This document shows, in pieces, positions 63,207-64,000 of a stretch of 64,000 nt of DNA (positions within the stretch are counted from its first letter, which is position 1; every line of letters starts with the position of its first letter). The translations under genes and the position numbers were made by a program. The notes beneath the pieces are model-generated. The model was given only the letters and a program-made list of their open reading frames with translations, searched no databases and was not told the origin of the DNA. Origin of the DNA: Mycolicibacterium frederiksbergense (GTDB lineage Bacteria; Actinomycetota; Actinomycetes; Mycobacteriales; Mycobacteriaceae); assembly GCF_012223425.1 (NCBI RefSeq), contig NZ_CP038799.1, positions 5,564,249-5,628,248 on the forward strand. Direction: 5' to 3'.

Positions 63207-64000
63207 TCAGACCGACTTCGACGTGTTCCCCACGTCGAGCAGACCATACGCTTGCGGCGGCTCGAACTGGGACGTCCTGAGCTTCGCCTGGATGTACCCG
63301 AGCTGGAATGCCGTGTCGATTCCGAGCCGCGCGATCCACTCGACCGGTGTCGCCCGCCGCACCCCGCGCCGCCGATTCAGCTCGGATTTGATCCTCGCGA
63401 TCATCGACTCGTTCAGTCCGAACGGTGCTGGCGAGTAGTCGCCGTACACCCAGCGCAGGTAGACGGTACTGCCCCCGTATCGCTTGAATTGGCTGGCCAG
63501 ACTTCGCATGGACGAGCGCGGTTCCCACTCCATCAATATGCGACGGTCCACGCCCATCACACCGAGCGACTGTTCCTGGATACGCCAGCAGATGTCGGCA
63601 TCACCACCGCTGCGCATCGCCCGGAATCCACCCACCGCCGCGAATGCCTGTCGGTCGATGCCCAGATTCGCCGTCGGGAAGTAATCGGGCCGTCCGGGCA
63701 CCCCGACCGCGCCGTGCAAGCTGATGGGCTGTTTCAGTTCGGCCACCCGCGCCGCCAAGCTCGGACCCGATCGCGTCCACACCCCCGTGCAGGACAACAC
63801 TGTGTTGGGCTCGCGCTGCAGCGCGCGGTGCGCCTCGAGCAGGCCTGGAAGAGGGCGGCAGCGCCCGTCCATGAACAACAAGACGTCGGCCTTCGAGCGA
63901 CTGGCGGCGATCTGTCTGGCGTAGTACGGGCCTTTGCTCTCACCGAGGGTGATCACTTCGGCACCCAGTCCGGTCGCGACCTTGCCGGTGTCGTCGGTCG
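63207..64000 (-). CDS. Glycosyltransferase family 2 (5' end beyond window edge)
   Basis: At least 264 residues; the frame is still open at base 64000 (TDDTGKVATGLGAEVITLGES), so the N-terminal nucleotide-binding strand lies outside. Visible GT-A parts: DVLLFMDGRCRPLPG in the DxD position (here reads DGR), NLGIDRQAFAAVGGF and GGDADICWRIQEQ. No membrane helix. Same strand as the UDP-glucose dehydrogenase gene, 223 bp upstream of it; that gap holds no gene I can support. Confidence 0.85.
   Translation of the reverse strand, partial: TDDTGKVATGLGAEVITLGESKGPYYARQIAASRSKADVLLFMDGRCRPLPGLLEAHRALQREPNTVLSCTGVWTRSGPSLAARVAELKQPISLHGAVGVPGRPDYFPTANLGIDRQAFAAVGGFRAMRSGGDADICWRIQEQSLGVMGVDRRILMEWEPRSSMRSLASQFKRYGGSTVYLRWVYGDYSPAPFGLNESMIARIKSELNRRRGVRRATPVEWIARLGIDTAFQLGYIQAKLRTSQFEPPQAYGLLDVGNTSKSV

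Overview
The window comes from a high-GC actinobacterium, almost certainly a Mycobacterium/Mycolicibacterium-type mycobacterium. The gene order from about 6.8 to 58 kb follows, in inverted orientation, the Mycobacterium tuberculosis block dnaE1-ilvA-treZYX-bioAFD-bioB-nadABC-hisDCBHA-impA-hisFI-trpEC-trpBA-lgt, as I recall that order. Other mycobacterial marks are a BioQ-type biotin repressor, the biotin-synthase partner BsaP, F420-type enzymes and many leaderless ATG/GTG starts placed 6-9 nt behind TANNNT -10 boxes.

Layout. (1) 0-6.5 kb: nitrate assimilation. A truncated molybdopterin nitrate reductase and a NarK transporter lie on the minus strand; a small unknown gene plus nirB-nirD lie on the plus strand. 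(2) 6.5-6.8 kb: a scar holding DnaA-box-like repeats and a frameshifted 5' stub of a DUF222/13E12 gene, exactly where the M. tuberculosis-like order begins. (3) 6.8-14.3 kb: lgt with a giant acidic repeat tail, then trpA, trpB, trpC, a Trp-associated membrane protein and trpE. (4) 14.4-18.2 kb: bcpB, an ABC ATPase and a two-gene restriction-modification module that sits where M. tuberculosis has chaA. (5) 18.3-24.7 kb: a tight his operon (hisD-C-B-H-A-impA-F-I). (6) 24.7-32.4 kb: an F420-type reductase, a LysE exporter, nadABC with its NrtR-type regulator and a palindromic operator, a lipase and a TupA-like ATP-grasp protein. (7) 32.5-40.5 kb: biotin genes (DUF2567 protein, bsaP, bioB, bioQ; then bioD, bioF, bioA), interrupted by an intact, apparently LexA-controlled DUF222/HNH gene. 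(8) 40.6-50.2 kb: an acyltransferase, the TreX-TreY-TreZ glycogen-to-trehalose route, and ilvA. (9) 50.3-54.6 kb: a small membrane protein, a MerR regulator divergent from a PPOX/F420 enzyme, a second AT3-SGNH acyltransferase and a SAM methyltransferase. (10) 54.7-64 kb: dnaE1, then an envelope-glycan-like cluster (GT2, a DrrABC-type exporter, UDP-glucose dehydrogenase and a second, truncated GT2).

How the genes work together. Nitrate enters through NarK and is reduced to ammonium by the nitrate reductase and NirBD. The trp and his operons share PriA (HisA), which in actinobacteria also replaces the missing TrpF. NadABC makes NAD precursors under NrtR. BioAFDB with BsaP makes biotin, and two copies of one promoter-operator module tie bioFD and bioB to BioQ.

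The features most worth a second look are the restriction-modification insertion, the two 13E12-family loci (one an intact SOS-box gene at the site equivalent to the phiRv1 prophage locus, one decayed at a synteny breakpoint), the Lgt repeat tail, the MerR operator with a 19-bp spacer, and the glycan/export cluster at the right edge.
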